Shown here: positions 7,859-16,095 of the stretch, one piece after another
Layout of the letters: each line of letters opens with the position of its first letter
How positions within the stretch are numbered: the first letter of the stretch is position 1
DNA from: JAGQRJ01 sp041402045
Lineage (GTDB): Bacteria > Planctomycetota > J058
Reading direction: 5' to 3'
Assembly: GCA_041402045.1 (NCBI GenBank)
Contig: JAWKSZ010000012.1
Coordinates: 80,414 to 144,413 of the forward strand
DNA: 64,000 nt
The notes under the pieces: model-generated
Told to the model about the DNA's origin: nothing
Databases searched by the model: none
Seen by the model: the letters and a program-made list of their open reading frames with translations, nothing else
Translations under genes and position numbers: made by a program

Positions 7859-9055
7859 GTGAGCGACGAAGCGCTGCGACACCTGGAGCGCCGCTGGAGC
7901 GAGTCGGGCGCCCTCGAGGACGAGGTCGCCCTGATCCGGCAGCGGCTGCGGGCGGGCGCCACCACTCAGCAGCGGGTGGACCTGGCTGCGTTCTTGGGGT
8001 CTCCCGCCGCGGCGGCCCTCTCGGCGTGCGCGGCTCAGGAGCTCCCCGCGGACTACGCCTGGGAGCTGGCCCTCGAGCTGCACCACGGCGCGCTCGCGGT
8101 GCAGCGCGTGGAGCTCGCGCTGCTGCGCGGCGTGGCTCCGGTCACCCCGGGCTCGGTCCCCGACCGGCTCCTGGCCCAGCTCGAGCGCTGCGCCGTGAAC
8201 CGAGCCCCGGCGGAGCTCGAGGCGCTGGAGCGCCTGCGTCACGAACCCCTCGCGGACTTCGCCGCTCAGCGCGGCTACGCCTCCTGCGTCGAGTGGTGGT
8301 CCGAGCAGCGGCACTGCTTCAAGGCCAGCGACGGTCGCTGGCTCCGCGAGCACCCCTACGCCCGCCGCCTCCAGGTCTACGCCTGCGGCCAGCCCGAGCA
8401 CGTGCTCCTGCAGGTCGCGCGCGCGCTCGCGGAGGAGCGGCTGGCGCCGCCCCCCGAGGTGTTCGAAGGCTCGAGCGTGTTCGCGCTCCTGCGCGACGGC
8501 AACTGGTCGCAGCCCAACGCGGCCCCCCCCATGCCCTGGGAGCCGCTCCTCGACCAGGCGCTCCGGGCGGTCGCGCGCTGGGCGCTGGGGCACGACCTGG
8601 CCCTGGCCGCTCCGGGTCCCTTACGCCCCGAGGTCCGGCTCTACGCGCCGTCGCGCGAGCTCCTGCGCCTCGAGCGCGCGGCCGAGGACGACCCCGCCGA
8701 TCAGCTCCTGCTCGAGGCGCTGGTAAGGCGCTCCTACGAGGAGGGCTGGCGGTTCGCGGGGCACCTGCTCGCGGAGTATCGGGTCGCGCTAGAGCGCGAG
8801 CGCGACCTCTACCAGCCGGACGGCCCCGGCGCGCTGGCGACGGAGCTCGCCCGGCTGGGCGTGCGCGCCGTGCCCCTCGCGATCGACGCGCTCCCCAGCC
8901 ACGCCGGGCTCTGGACCTTGCGCCTGCTCGGGCGCAGGGCCCGCGCGGCGGGGCCGGCGCTGACCGAGCTGCTCGCGCACCCCGACGCCGCCACCCGCCG
9001 CGGGGCCACGGACGCCCTCGCGGCGATCGCGACCCGGGCACGCCCCCGCGAGTGA
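7859..9055 (+). CDS. Uncharacterised 398-residue protein with HEAT-like C-terminus
   Basis: Function unknown. GTG at 7859 is chosen because GAGAGGAGAGG lies just upstream and a TAAGCT -10 box (7837-7842) gives a short leader. The protein is soluble, without signal peptide or membrane helix. The first ~45 residues (LERRWSESGALEDEVALIR, RLRAGATTQQRVDLAAFLG) resemble the short helical N-terminal repeats seen in many planctomycete and myxobacterial proteins of unknown role. The last ~80 residues (ELARLGVRAVPLAIDAL, LLAHPDAATRRGATDALAAI) look like two HEAT/armadillo-type repeats. The middle includes a Trp-rich stretch (ASCVEWWSEQRHCF). It ends against the convergent gene at 9090, with a shared hairpin between them. 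No operon partner. Confidence 0.85.
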   Translation: MSDEALRHLERRWSESGALEDEVALIRQRLRAGATTQQRVDLAAFLGSPAAAALSACAAQELPADYAWELALELHHGALAVQRVELALLRGVAPVTPGSVPDRLLAQLERCAVNRAPAELEALERLRHEPLADFAAQRGYASCVEWWSEQRHCFKASDGRWLREHPYARRLQVYACGQPEHVLLQVARALAEERLAPPPEVFEGSSVFALLRDGNWSQPNAAPPMPWEPLLDQALRAVARWALGHDLALAAPGPLRPEVRLYAPSRELLRLERAAEDDPADQLLLEALVRRSYEEGWRFAGHLLAEYRVALERERDLYQPDGPGALATELARLGVRAVPLAIDALPSHAGLWTLRLLGRRARAAGPALTELLAHPDAATRRGATDALAAIATRARPRE

Positions 9056-9092
9056 GGTCGCTGCTCGGCGCACGTCGGCCGGCCCGACCTCA
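9053..9092. terminator. Inverted repeat covering both convergent stop codons
   Basis: TGAGGTCG (9053-9060) pairs with CGACCTCA (9085-9092), overlapping the stop codons of the two convergent genes. Symmetric placement suggests a bidirectional terminator, although the loop is about 24 nt and no T tract is present. Confidence 0.4.
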
Positions 9093-10040
9093 GCGCAGGG
9101 TGCGCAGGAGCTTCCACTCCGGCCGCCCCCGGCCCGTCTGGACCTGGCGCACGTAGAGCGGGGGCGCGTCCTCGTCGGAGACCCCGAACACGACCCACGA
9201 GCCGTCGTTGAGGGTGTAGCGGTAGATATGGATCCCGCTGCCCACGTCGGCGTCGGGCGGGCCCAGCGCCTTGCGCAACTGCGCGAAGGACTTGGTCTCG
9301 TCGGCGCAGGCCTCGACGAAGGTCTCGATCGTGCGGGTCGGCGTGAAGGCGTGGGTCATGGCCTCCGCGAAGCGGTCGACCTCGTCCTGGAGGGCCGTTT
9401 GCTCGGCCGAGTCCACCTCGCCCGCGGTCTGCCAGGTCTGCGGCGGCCCCCCGATCCAGCGCGTGCGCTCGAGCTGCGCGGCGCCCTCCGCGGGGAAGTA
9501 AAAGCGCTGGGCCTCGACGTCGAGGGCCCCGAAGCCGTCGTTCAGGTAGACGAGGCGCTGGACCTCGAACCCGACCTTCGTCCGCTGCGCCGCCTCGCCG
9601 AAGGCCGCGGGCTGCCCGTCGGCGACCTCGATCCCCCAGCGCCCGCCCTGGCCCGCGAGCTCCGCCGCCGCCTCGCGCAGCCGCCCGTAGGTCGCGGCGT
9701 CCGGGACCGCGGTCCCCCCGCCCAGGAGCCGCGCCAGCTCCAGCGCCGCCTCCTCGCTGTCCGGCGCGCGGAAGATCTCCGCCGCGGTCTCGACCCCGAC
9801 CGCGATCCCCTGCCCCGCCTCGCGCTCGGCCTCCGTGGCCGCGATCAAGAACGGCCAGCGGTCGCGCAAGGTCACCGAGTCCAGCCGATACAGCGCGCGC
9901 CCCTCGAGCAGCTCCAGGTGCTCGACGGTCGTGCGGCTCGGCCCCGCGCGCCGCTGCTCACGCCTGTCGTCCATTCCTTCTTGCCCCCACGCCGCCCCGG
10001 CCAGGCCCACCGCCACGATCGCCCACGTCAGTCGCTTCAT
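9090..10040 (-). CDS. Secreted uncharacterised protein
   Basis: A 316-residue exported protein of unknown function. The start at 10040 gives MKRLTWAIVAVGLAGAAWGQ, a clean Sec signal peptide with an AWG-Q cleavage site, and AAGGAGTG lies 5-10 nt upstream; the longer upstream frame has no signal and a low-quality leader. The mature part is mixed alpha/beta with many acidic residues and no Cys pairs. The tail (IHIYRYTLNDGSWVVFGVSD, VRQVQTGRGRPEWKLL) resembles small beta-rich domains that read out a conserved DGS turn in planctomycete exported proteins. No catalytic motif seen. Monocistronic, convergent with 7859-9055. Confidence 0.85.
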   Translation of the reverse strand: MKRLTWAIVAVGLAGAAWGQEGMDDRREQRRAGPSRTTVEHLELLEGRALYRLDSVTLRDRWPFLIAATEAEREAGQGIAVGVETAAEIFRAPDSEEAALELARLLGGGTAVPDAATYGRLREAAAELAGQGGRWGIEVADGQPAAFGEAAQRTKVGFEVQRLVYLNDGFGALDVEAQRFYFPAEGAAQLERTRWIGGPPQTWQTAGEVDSAEQTALQDEVDRFAEAMTHAFTPTRTIETFVEACADETKSFAQLRKALGPPDADVGSGIHIYRYTLNDGSWVVFGVSDEDAPPLYVRQVQTGRGRPEWKLLRTLR

Positions 10041-10187
10041 GCGTTCACTCCTTGCTCCCAAGCACCGCGAAGGTAGGCCGGGTGGGGGTCCGCGGCGAGC
10101 AAATCGAATGCAACTCCACCGCCCACACGAGGGGCGGGCGGGACGCCAACGCTGCGCCCCGCCCGCCAACGAATCACCCGCATAGGC

Positions 10188-11093
10188 TTACGCCGCCTCG
10201 GACTCGCGCTCCTCGTCGCCCAGGATCCGGGGCGACGCGACGCCCTCGATCCCGGCGACCTCGGGGACGTCCTCCGAGTCCGACTCCACGTCGTCCTCGA
10301 CCCCGTCCTCCTCGGTCTCCAGAGGCACCAGCTCCTCGCCGGTCTCACGGTCCACGTCGCTGACCTTCCGCCGACGGCGGTAGTAGCGGTGGATCGCCTC
10401 CTGCTGCTCGATCACGGTGCGGAGGGCCGCGTTCAAGCCTTGGACCTCCTCACCCTCTTCCTCGCGCTCGACGATCGTGTTCATGACCGACAGCACGACC
10501 CGGGTCAGGAGCTGGTGGTCCCGCTCGCGGGCCTCCACGACCTCGGAGTACTGCACGCCCCGCGGCTCGTGCAGCGCACCCTCGAAGCGCGCGTGGAGCT
10601 CGACCAACCGATCGAGGATCTCCTGCACGCCCAGGCTGCGCAGCGCTCGAGCCAACTGCGGGTCGTCGCGCACGAAGCCCAGCATGACCTTCACCGCAGA
10701 CGCCTCCTCGGCGAACGGCCTGCGGGCCAGCGCGCTGAGGTCGACAGGGAACAAGGCCGCCTTGGCCCGCTCAGCAGCGAGCCCGCGCTCCGAGTCGTCG
10801 CCGAGCGCGGTGGCCGTGGCCGCCAGGTTGTCGAACAACGCGGACAGGGTGCGGTTGAGCTCCTGGTGGAGCTGCATGACCCCGGCCGCGTGTTCCTTCT
10901 TATCCCTCTGAGCCTGCCAGCGCAGCTCGAGGCGTTGCGTCGCCTCGTTCTCCGCCAGCGCCCGTTGGATCCGAGCCTTGAGCTTGTCGAGCGTCGTGTC
11001 TTCGAGCGCGACGAGCATGCGGGAGAGCGAGAGTCCTGCGCGGCCCGTAGGGAACCGATACAGATTGATCAGGGACTGAATTTCACTATTCAC
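10188..11093 (-). CDS. Uncharacterised helical protein with acidic tail
   Basis: Function not recognised. GTG at 11093 is chosen over longer frames because GGAGGATTCTC precedes it directly. The 301 residues are mostly helical and charged (TTLDKLKARIQRALAENEAT, LELRWQAQRDKKEHAAGVMQ), consistent with coiled coil, and lead to a basic RYYRRRRKVSD segment. A very acidic end follows (EEDGVEDDVESDSEDVPE). The C-terminal acidic tail after a basic patch suggests interaction with nucleic acid or a basic protein, but this is inference. No signal peptide. It stands alone: the upstream region 11094-11957 is repeat-rich. Confidence 0.8.
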   Translation of the reverse strand: MNSEIQSLINLYRFPTGRAGLSLSRMLVALEDTTLDKLKARIQRALAENEATQRLELRWQAQRDKKEHAAGVMQLHQELNRTLSALFDNLAATATALGDDSERGLAAERAKAALFPVDLSALARRPFAEEASAVKVMLGFVRDDPQLARALRSLGVQEILDRLVELHARFEGALHEPRGVQYSEVVEARERDHQLLTRVVLSVMNTIVEREEEGEEVQGLNAALRTVIEQQEAIHRYYRRRRKVSDVDRETGEELVPLETEEDGVEDDVESDSEDVPEVAGIEGVASPRILGDEERESEAA

Positions 11094-11957
11094 GAGAATC
11101 CTCCAAAAATGGCGAAGCCAACGGCCTCGCCATGGGTCAACGCGGCGCGAGGAACCGTTCCTCACGTCACGCTCCTTGGACGGACTCTCGCTCCCTCAGG
11201 TTCCCGATTTTTGCTGCGCCGGTCTCGCGCCATGCACTGCAGCGCAGGCGTCACGGCGCTCTCAGCCCCCCGCACGCGCGGACTTAGACCGGCGAACCTC
11301 CCCTCACGCCGCCCACAGGAAAATCTGCCCGCGACGAGAAAGTCGGATCCGAACACTGACCCCTGTGTTCACGAACGCACCAACCCTGACCCCCGCCCGC
11401 ATGACCCAGGTGCGCGCGCGGAGGGGGTCCCACCCCCCTCCGCGTCCGAGACACCGCGCTCGAGGGGGGGGTCGCACCCCCTGCGCGCATGGCCCCTGCC
11501 CTCGAGCCGAGCCACTCGACCCCCTCCGTGCATGACCCCTCTCCTCGAGCCGAGCCACTCGACCCCCTCCGTGCATGACCCCTCTCCTTGCGCGCTGGGG
11601 TTCCCCCCCCGCGGGCCGTCACTCGCTGCGATCGAACAAGGGGTCGCACCCCCTCCTGGCGGGACCGCAGGCATGCTCCGAGGGGGTCCCACCCCCAATC
11701 TGCGAGCTCGGCTGTGGTGTTCCTTGGGAGGTAAAGCGCGAACGCCGGAGTCCGCGAATCCGAACACGCCTGCCCCACACGCGTGGGGACGGCGGGACCC
11801 ACGTCTGCACCGGGGTTCACGACACCGGTTCACCCCCACGCGCGTGGAGACGGCCAGGCCAGGTGGCTGGTCCACTTGAAGGCCGCGCGTCGACCGTGGG
11901 TGTGCGCCCCCAGGAGGCTCGCTTGATCGGCCTCCACCCCTCCGCTAGGGTCGGCGC
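11094..11957. repeat. Gene-free region with GGGGG/CCCCC palindromic repeats
   Basis: Between 11394 and 11700 several units of the form GGAGGGGGTCCCACCCCC and GGGGTCGCACCCCC occur, each an imperfect hairpin. A 43-bp unit beginning CTCGAGCCGAGCCACTCGAC is duplicated exactly in tandem at 11501-11543 and 11544-11586. No reading frame in the region has a start signal or a recognisable product. Bases 11923-11951 carry the promoter of the next gene. Confidence 0.7.
11923..11951 (+). promoter_or_regulatory. Sigma-70-type promoter of the divergent sigma factor gene
   Basis: TTGATC (11923-11928), a 17-bp spacer and TAGGGT (11946-11951). The GTG start at 11958 is 6 nt beyond the -10 box, so the transcript would be leaderless. 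Confidence 0.55.
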
Positions 11958-12683
11958 GTGCTCTTGGAGGACTACGAACTCGAGGCCGCTCGGACTCCCG
12001 AGCTGAGCAGGGAGGACGAGGCCGCGCACAGCGCGGCTCGTCAGGCCGAGGAGCGCACGGATACGCCGAATCCTGCTCGAGTCGCCGACGTTCGTGGAGG
12101 CCCTGTGTGCTCGCTGAGCAGGCGGGGATCCAGGGGCAGGTTCCGGCCCGGCAGGGTGTTCGGATCAGAGAACCTGACGGCTGCAGTGGAGGGCTGGACA
12201 GCGCTGAAGGACGACCTGCTGGCCGCCCCCTCTGCGGCAGACGTGCCCGATCGCGCCGAGGCCCACCCCGTCTTGTTTCGCCACTTCGCACCGTGGGTCG
12301 CACAGGCGGTCTCCCACGCGGCCAACCCCGGCGCCCGCGAAGCGCTCCGTCGATCCTTCGGGGACCTGCCGGATCCCCTGGACTGGGTGGACCGCCTGAT
12401 CCGCGCGTGGCAGGCGCGGGAAGCCCACCTGGACGCCCTCCAGCGTGCGAACCGCCGCCTGGTCGCCAGGCTCACCCGAGAATTCCTCCTGGAGGGGGCG
12501 CCCGCAGGCCCCGCGCTCGAGGCCTGCGAGGCGGGGCTGCGCAAGGCGTGCGGCCTGTTCGACCACCGGCGCGGGTATCGCCTGGTCACCTACGCCCAAT
12601 TCTGGGTCCTCACCGCCCTGACCCGCGCCCCCGGCACCGACCAAGAGCGCGCGTTGGCCCGCTTGAAGGGCAAGGTCTCCTAG
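11958..12683 (+). CDS. Divergent sigma-70-like protein, region 1.2 and region 2 only
   Basis: A 241-residue protein whose last third matches sigma-70 region 2. From residue 165, NRRLVARLTREFLLEG corresponds to region 2.1 and KACGLFDHRRGYRLVTYAQF followed by WVLTALTRA to regions 2.2-2.4 (compare the family's FDYRRGFKFSTYATWWIRQA). The N-terminus ARTPELSREDEAA resembles region 1.2 (GRTPLLTREEE). Regions 3 and 4, which read the -35 box, are missing, and the protein ends 20 residues after region 2. In the open frame, residues ~33-75 are Arg/Pro-rich and unlike sigma factors; neighbouring frames there read RIRRILLESPTFVEALCA and LAEQAGIQGQVPARQG, which do look like the region 1.2-2 linker, suggesting compensating indels. 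It might be a core-binding regulator or a decaying sigma gene. The leaderless promoter supports the GTG start. Confidence 0.6.
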   Translation: MLLEDYELEAARTPELSREDEAAHSAARQAEERTDTPNPARVADVRGGPVCSLSRRGSRGRFRPGRVFGSENLTAAVEGWTALKDDLLAAPSAADVPDRAEAHPVLFRHFAPWVAQAVSHAANPGAREALRRSFGDLPDPLDWVDRLIRAWQAREAHLDALQRANRRLVARLTREFLLEGAPAGPALEACEAGLRKACGLFDHRRGYRLVTYAQFWVLTALTRAPGTDQERALARLKGKVS

Positions 12684-12730
12684 GAGGGGCAAACGGGGGC
12701 CTGCGACGCCCCGCGCGTCGCAACTGCACC

Positions 12731-12936
12731 GTTCGCGCACGCGAAACCGCGTTCTCGTGCGGGAACGCTCCCCCGCCACTCCCACCGCCGCCGTTCGCGT
12801 ACGCGAACCCGTTCTCGTGCGGGAACGCTCTCCCGCAACTCCCACCGCCGCCGTTCGCGTACGCGAACCAGCGTTCTCGGGCGGGAACTCCGCCCCGCCG
12901 TTCGCGTACGCGAACCCCGCGTTCTCGTGCGGGAAC
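12731..12936. repeat. Array of eight 16-bp GTTC-N8-GAAC palindromes
   Basis: Sites start at 12731, 12751, 12793, 12811, 12853, 12873, 12900 and 12921. They alternate between the perfect palindrome GTTCGCGTACGCGAAC (first copy slightly degenerate) and GTTCTCGTGCGGGAAC (one copy with GG for TG). Start-to-start distances are 20, 42, 18, 42, 20, 27 and 21 bp, giving a ~60-bp tandem unit that also repeats the linker CCGC-ACTCCCACCGCCGCC. It fills the gap between the sigma-like gene and the ADP-ribosylglycohydrolase, ending 45 bp before the latter's -10 box. The regular pairing of two related dyads suggests a multi-site operator for a dimeric regulator; an iteron-like function is an alternative. 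Confidence 0.75.
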
Positions 12937-12980
12937 CGCCCGGCCAGGCTCGAGGCCTGGGCCTGCCGGCCTCCCCTGGC

Positions 12981-12986
12981 TAGGGT
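12981..12986 (+). promoter_or_regulatory. TAGGGT -10 element of the ADP-ribosylglycohydrolase gene
   Basis: TAGGGT ends 6 nt before ATG 12993. The sequence around it (CTAGGGTCG-GGC, then the start codon) is almost the same as before 11958, implying the same sigma factor and a leaderless transcript. No clear -35 box is visible; the palindrome array lies immediately upstream. Confidence 0.5.
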
Positions 12987-12992
12987 CGAGGC

Positions 12993-13877
12993 ATGCCGGA
13001 TCCCGACGCCATGCTGCGTTCGCTCCGAGGCCTCTCGGTCGGGGACGCCCTCGGCCAGGCCTTCTTCGTCGACCGCGGCGAACCCGGGCCCCTGATCGAC
13101 GGGCGTCTGCTGCCGCCGGGCCCGTGGCCGTGGAGCGACGACACGGTCATGGCCCAGGCGATCGTCGACGTGCTCACCCGCCACGGTCGGATCGACCAGG
13201 ACGCGCTCGCCGCCAGCTTTACCGAGCGCTTCCTCGCCGACACCGAGCGCGGCTACGGAGCGGTGGCCTACTGGCTCCTGCACCAGCTCGGCGCCGGTCG
13301 CCCCTGGCGCGAGGTCTCACGACAGGTGTTCAGCGGCCAGGGCAGCCTCGGCAACGGCTCGGCCATGCGCGTCGCGCCGCTCGGCGCCTACCTCTCGGAG
13401 GACCTCGACCGGGTTCAGCGCGAGGCCCGCGCCTCCGCCGAGGTGACCCACGTGCACCCCGACGGGATCGCAGGCGCTGAGGCCGTGGCGCTGTGCACGG
13501 CCGAGCTCGTGCGCGCCGGCGCCGAGGGCTGCGACGGCGCACGGCTCCTCGAGCGGATCGCCGAGCGGATCACCCCGGGCGAGACCCGCGACGGCGTCGC
13601 GCGGGCGGCGGGCCTCCTCGGCCAGCCGCCGGACCTGGCCGCCCGCGAGCTCGGCGACGGCCGCCTCGTGCGCTGCTCGGACACCGTGCCCTTCTCGCTG
13701 TGGTGCGCCGTGTCGAGTCCCTGGGACTACGAGGAAGCGATCTGGCTGACCCTGCGCGGGCTCGAGTCTCACGAGAGCGACCGCGACACCGTGCTCGCGA
13801 TCGTGGGCGGGGTCGTGGGGGCGCTCGCCGACCCGCCGGCGGCCTGGGTCGAGGCGCGGGAGGCGCTGCCGACCTGA
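12993..13877 (+). CDS. ADP-ribosylglycohydrolase family protein
   Basis: A 294-residue DraG/ARH-type hydrolase, which removes ADP-ribose from modified proteins, nucleic acids or small molecules using a dinuclear Mg site. Motifs occur in family order: GLSVGDALGQAFF near the N-terminus, WSDDTVMA (metal-binding S/T-D-D), GNGSAMRVAPLG, THVHPDGIAGAEAVAL and ESDRDTVLAIVGGVVGA (second metal-binding D-x-D-T). Length is typical. Cytoplasmic; no signal. It has a leaderless promoter and an eight-site palindrome array directly upstream, suggesting tight control. The substrate is unknown: no ADP-ribosyltransferase is visible nearby. The next gene starts 48 bp downstream but has its own putative promoter. 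Confidence 0.9.
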   Translation: MPDPDAMLRSLRGLSVGDALGQAFFVDRGEPGPLIDGRLLPPGPWPWSDDTVMAQAIVDVLTRHGRIDQDALAASFTERFLADTERGYGAVAYWLLHQLGAGRPWREVSRQVFSGQGSLGNGSAMRVAPLGAYLSEDLDRVQREARASAEVTHVHPDGIAGAEAVALCTAELVRAGAEGCDGARLLERIAERITPGETRDGVARAAGLLGQPPDLAARELGDGRLVRCSDTVPFSLWCAVSSPWDYEEAIWLTLRGLESHESDRDTVLAIVGGVVGALADPPAAWVEAREALPT

Positions 13878-13925
13878 ACCCGCCCCCACCTGGCACGGGC
13901 CCCGGCGGCGCTCCACACTGCCCGC

Positions 13926-15986
13926 GTGAAGATCGCCCACTACGACGTGCACGACCTGCTCGCCCGCGGGGGCATGGGCGTGGTCTATCGCGCGGTCGAC
14001 ACGCGCTCGGGCGCGCGGGTGGTCGTCAAGCTGCTCAAGGCGGACGGCGAGGGGGCGCGGCGGCGTTTGCTGCGCGAGGCCGAGGCCCTGCGGCGGCTGG
14101 TGCACCCGAGCGTGCTGACCCTGTTCGACGTGGGCGAGCACGAGGGGCAACCGTATCTGGTCCTGCCCTACGTCTCGGGCGAGAGCCTGCAGGACCGGCT
14201 GGATCGCGGGGGGGCGTTGCCGCTGGCGGAGGCGCTGGACGTCGCGGTCCAGGTCGGGGAGGGCCTCGCCGCCGCGCATGCGCTGGGGCTCCTGCACCGC
14301 GACGTGAAGCCGGCGAACGTGCTCGTCGACCGCCGGCTCCACGGGCAGGTCAAGCTCGCCGACTTCGGCCTGGTCAAGGACACCTCCGGGGAGGGCGAGG
14401 AGCTGCGGCTCTCGGTCAGCGGCACCTTCATGGGCACCCTGGGCTACGCGCCGCCGGAGCAGGTCGTGGGGCGACTGAAGGACGTGGGCCCCCCGGCCGA
14501 CGTCTACGGCCTCGGGGCCCTGCTCTACGCGTTGCTCAGCGGGCGGGCCCCGCGCAGCGGGGAGAGCCTGATCGAGGTCATGCGCGCCTACGAGGAGCCG
14601 CTGGCGCCGCTGCCCGAGTCCGCTCCGGCCTGGCTCGGCGAGCTCCTCGCGCGCTGCCTGGCCGCGGAGCCCGGGGCGCGGCCGGCGCTGCCCGAGGTGC
14701 TCGCGGCGCTGCGCGCAGGGGCCGGCCCGGCGCGGTCCCCGCGGCCGCGCGCGCAGCGCGGACGCGGCCCGCTCCTCCTCGCCCTCGCGGTGGCGGGCGC
14801 CGTGGTCGCGGTGGGGGCGAGCCTGCGCTACGCCTGGCAGCTGACCGCGGCGCAGCCGGCGCCCGCGGGCGGCCTGGCGACGGCGGAGCCCCCGCCCGCG
14901 CGGACCGAGGACGGGCCCCGCCAGGAGGACGCGCCGGCCGCGTCCCCCGACCCGCGGGCGCTCGGCGAGGAGGGCTCGGCGCTGATCGACCAGGGCCGCT
15001 ACACCGCCGCGCTCGAGGTCCTCGAGCGCGCCGTCGAGCTGGACCCTCGGGACGCGGTGGCTCGGGCCAACCTCGGCGTCGCGCGCATGCACCACCGGGA
15101 CTTCGAGGGCGGCCTGCGCGAGCTCCAGCGCTCCCTGGAGCTGGAGCCGCGGCGGGCGAAGGTCTACGTGTGGCTCGGCGCCTGCTTGAGCGCCCTCCGG
15201 CGCGGCCGCGAGGCCATGGAGGCGCTGAACCGCGGCGTCGAGCTCGCACCGGACTCCGCCTTCGCCTACTCGGAGCGCGGCGCGGTGCTGAGCAACCTCG
15301 GGCGGCCGCGAGAGGCGCTCGCCGACCTCGACCGCGCCCTCGAGCTCGACCCCGCCCTGCTGCAAGCCCGGGTCAACCGCGGGCTGGTGCGCGCCCGGCT
15401 CGGCGACCTCGAGCCCGCGATCCGTGACTTCACCCGGGCCCTCGCGCTCGACCCGACCCTCGCGCCCGCCTACACCGAGCGCGGCATGTGCCTGAAGAAC
15501 CTCGACCGACTCGAGGAGGCGCTCGTCGACTTCGACCGCGCCCTCGAGCTCGACCCCTCCCTCGGTCGCGCGACCCTCAACCGCGGCCTCGTGCACGGCC
15601 GCCTGGGTCACCACGACGCCGCGCTCGCGGACTTCACTCGCGCGATCGAGCTCGAGCCCGAGGCCGCGCACGCCTACTACCAGCGGGGCCTGGCCCTGCA
15701 CCGGCAGGGTCGCCACCGCGACGCGCTCGCCGACCTCGACCGCGCCGTCGCGCTCTACCCGACCCGGGCGCGGAGCCACTTCAGCCGAGGCGTGGTGCAG
15801 GCCGCCCTCGGCGAGCACGAGGCCGCGATCCGGGACTTCACCCGCGCGATCGAGCTCGACCCGGAGCTCGCGCGGGCCTACGCCCAGCGCGCGCGGTCCC
15901 ACCACCTCCTGGGCCACGACGAGGAGGCCGAGGCCGACCTGGAGCGCTCCCGCGCGCTGCAGCCACGGAGGCCCGCCGGCGACTGA
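13926..15986 (+). CDS. Membrane Ser/Thr protein kinase with TPR C-terminal half (copy 1)
   Basis: A 686-residue Hanks-type kinase. Kinase domain 1-270: glycine loop ARGGMGVVYRA, ATP-binding K35, HRDVKPAN with catalytic D126, DFG at 146-148, APPEQ at the activation-segment end. A single membrane helix (LLLALAVAGAVVAVGASLRY, about 281-300) is followed by a Pro-rich linker and roughly ten TPR repeats of the A.AL.DL.RALELDP type, filling residues 340-686. The likely topology is kinase inside, TPR domain outside the cytoplasmic membrane. GTG 13926 is preceded by CACACT 6 nt upstream and no Shine-Dalgarno, as in its paralogue. Tandem with a very similar kinase at 16096; such TPR kinases are characteristic of planctomycetes. 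Target unknown. Confidence 0.93.
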   Translation: MKIAHYDVHDLLARGGMGVVYRAVDTRSGARVVVKLLKADGEGARRRLLREAEALRRLVHPSVLTLFDVGEHEGQPYLVLPYVSGESLQDRLDRGGALPLAEALDVAVQVGEGLAAAHALGLLHRDVKPANVLVDRRLHGQVKLADFGLVKDTSGEGEELRLSVSGTFMGTLGYAPPEQVVGRLKDVGPPADVYGLGALLYALLSGRAPRSGESLIEVMRAYEEPLAPLPESAPAWLGELLARCLAAEPGARPALPEVLAALRAGAGPARSPRPRAQRGRGPLLLALAVAGAVVAVGASLRYAWQLTAAQPAPAGGLATAEPPPARTEDGPRQEDAPAASPDPRALGEEGSALIDQGRYTAALEVLERAVELDPRDAVARANLGVARMHHRDFEGGLRELQRSLELEPRRAKVYVWLGACLSALRRGREAMEALNRGVELAPDSAFAYSERGAVLSNLGRPREALADLDRALELDPALLQARVNRGLVRARLGDLEPAIRDFTRALALDPTLAPAYTERGMCLKNLDRLEEALVDFDRALELDPSLGRATLNRGLVHGRLGHHDAALADFTRAIELEPEAAHAYYQRGLALHRQGRHRDALADLDRAVALYPTRARSHFSRGVVQAALGEHEAAIRDFTRAIELDPELARAYAQRARSHHLLGHDEEAEADLERSRALQPRRPAGD

Positions 15987-16095
15987 GGCCCGCCACGCGA
16001 GGCGGCTCACGGAGGTCGACGGCCCCGCCGCGCCCCGAGGCGAGGCGCCCCGCGCGGGGTGGCGCGCCCCAGGGGCCGGCACCACACTGCCCGGC

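Noticed and set aside
10389..11879. Large plus-strand frame over 10.4-11.9 kb
   Set aside because: Antisense to the helical gene at 10188-11093 and then runs through palindromic repeats; product is Pro/Arg noise.
12731..12936. CRISPR-like array
   Set aside because: The intervals between the dyads are themselves repeated (CCCACCGCCGCC linker), not unique spacers, and no cas gene is present.
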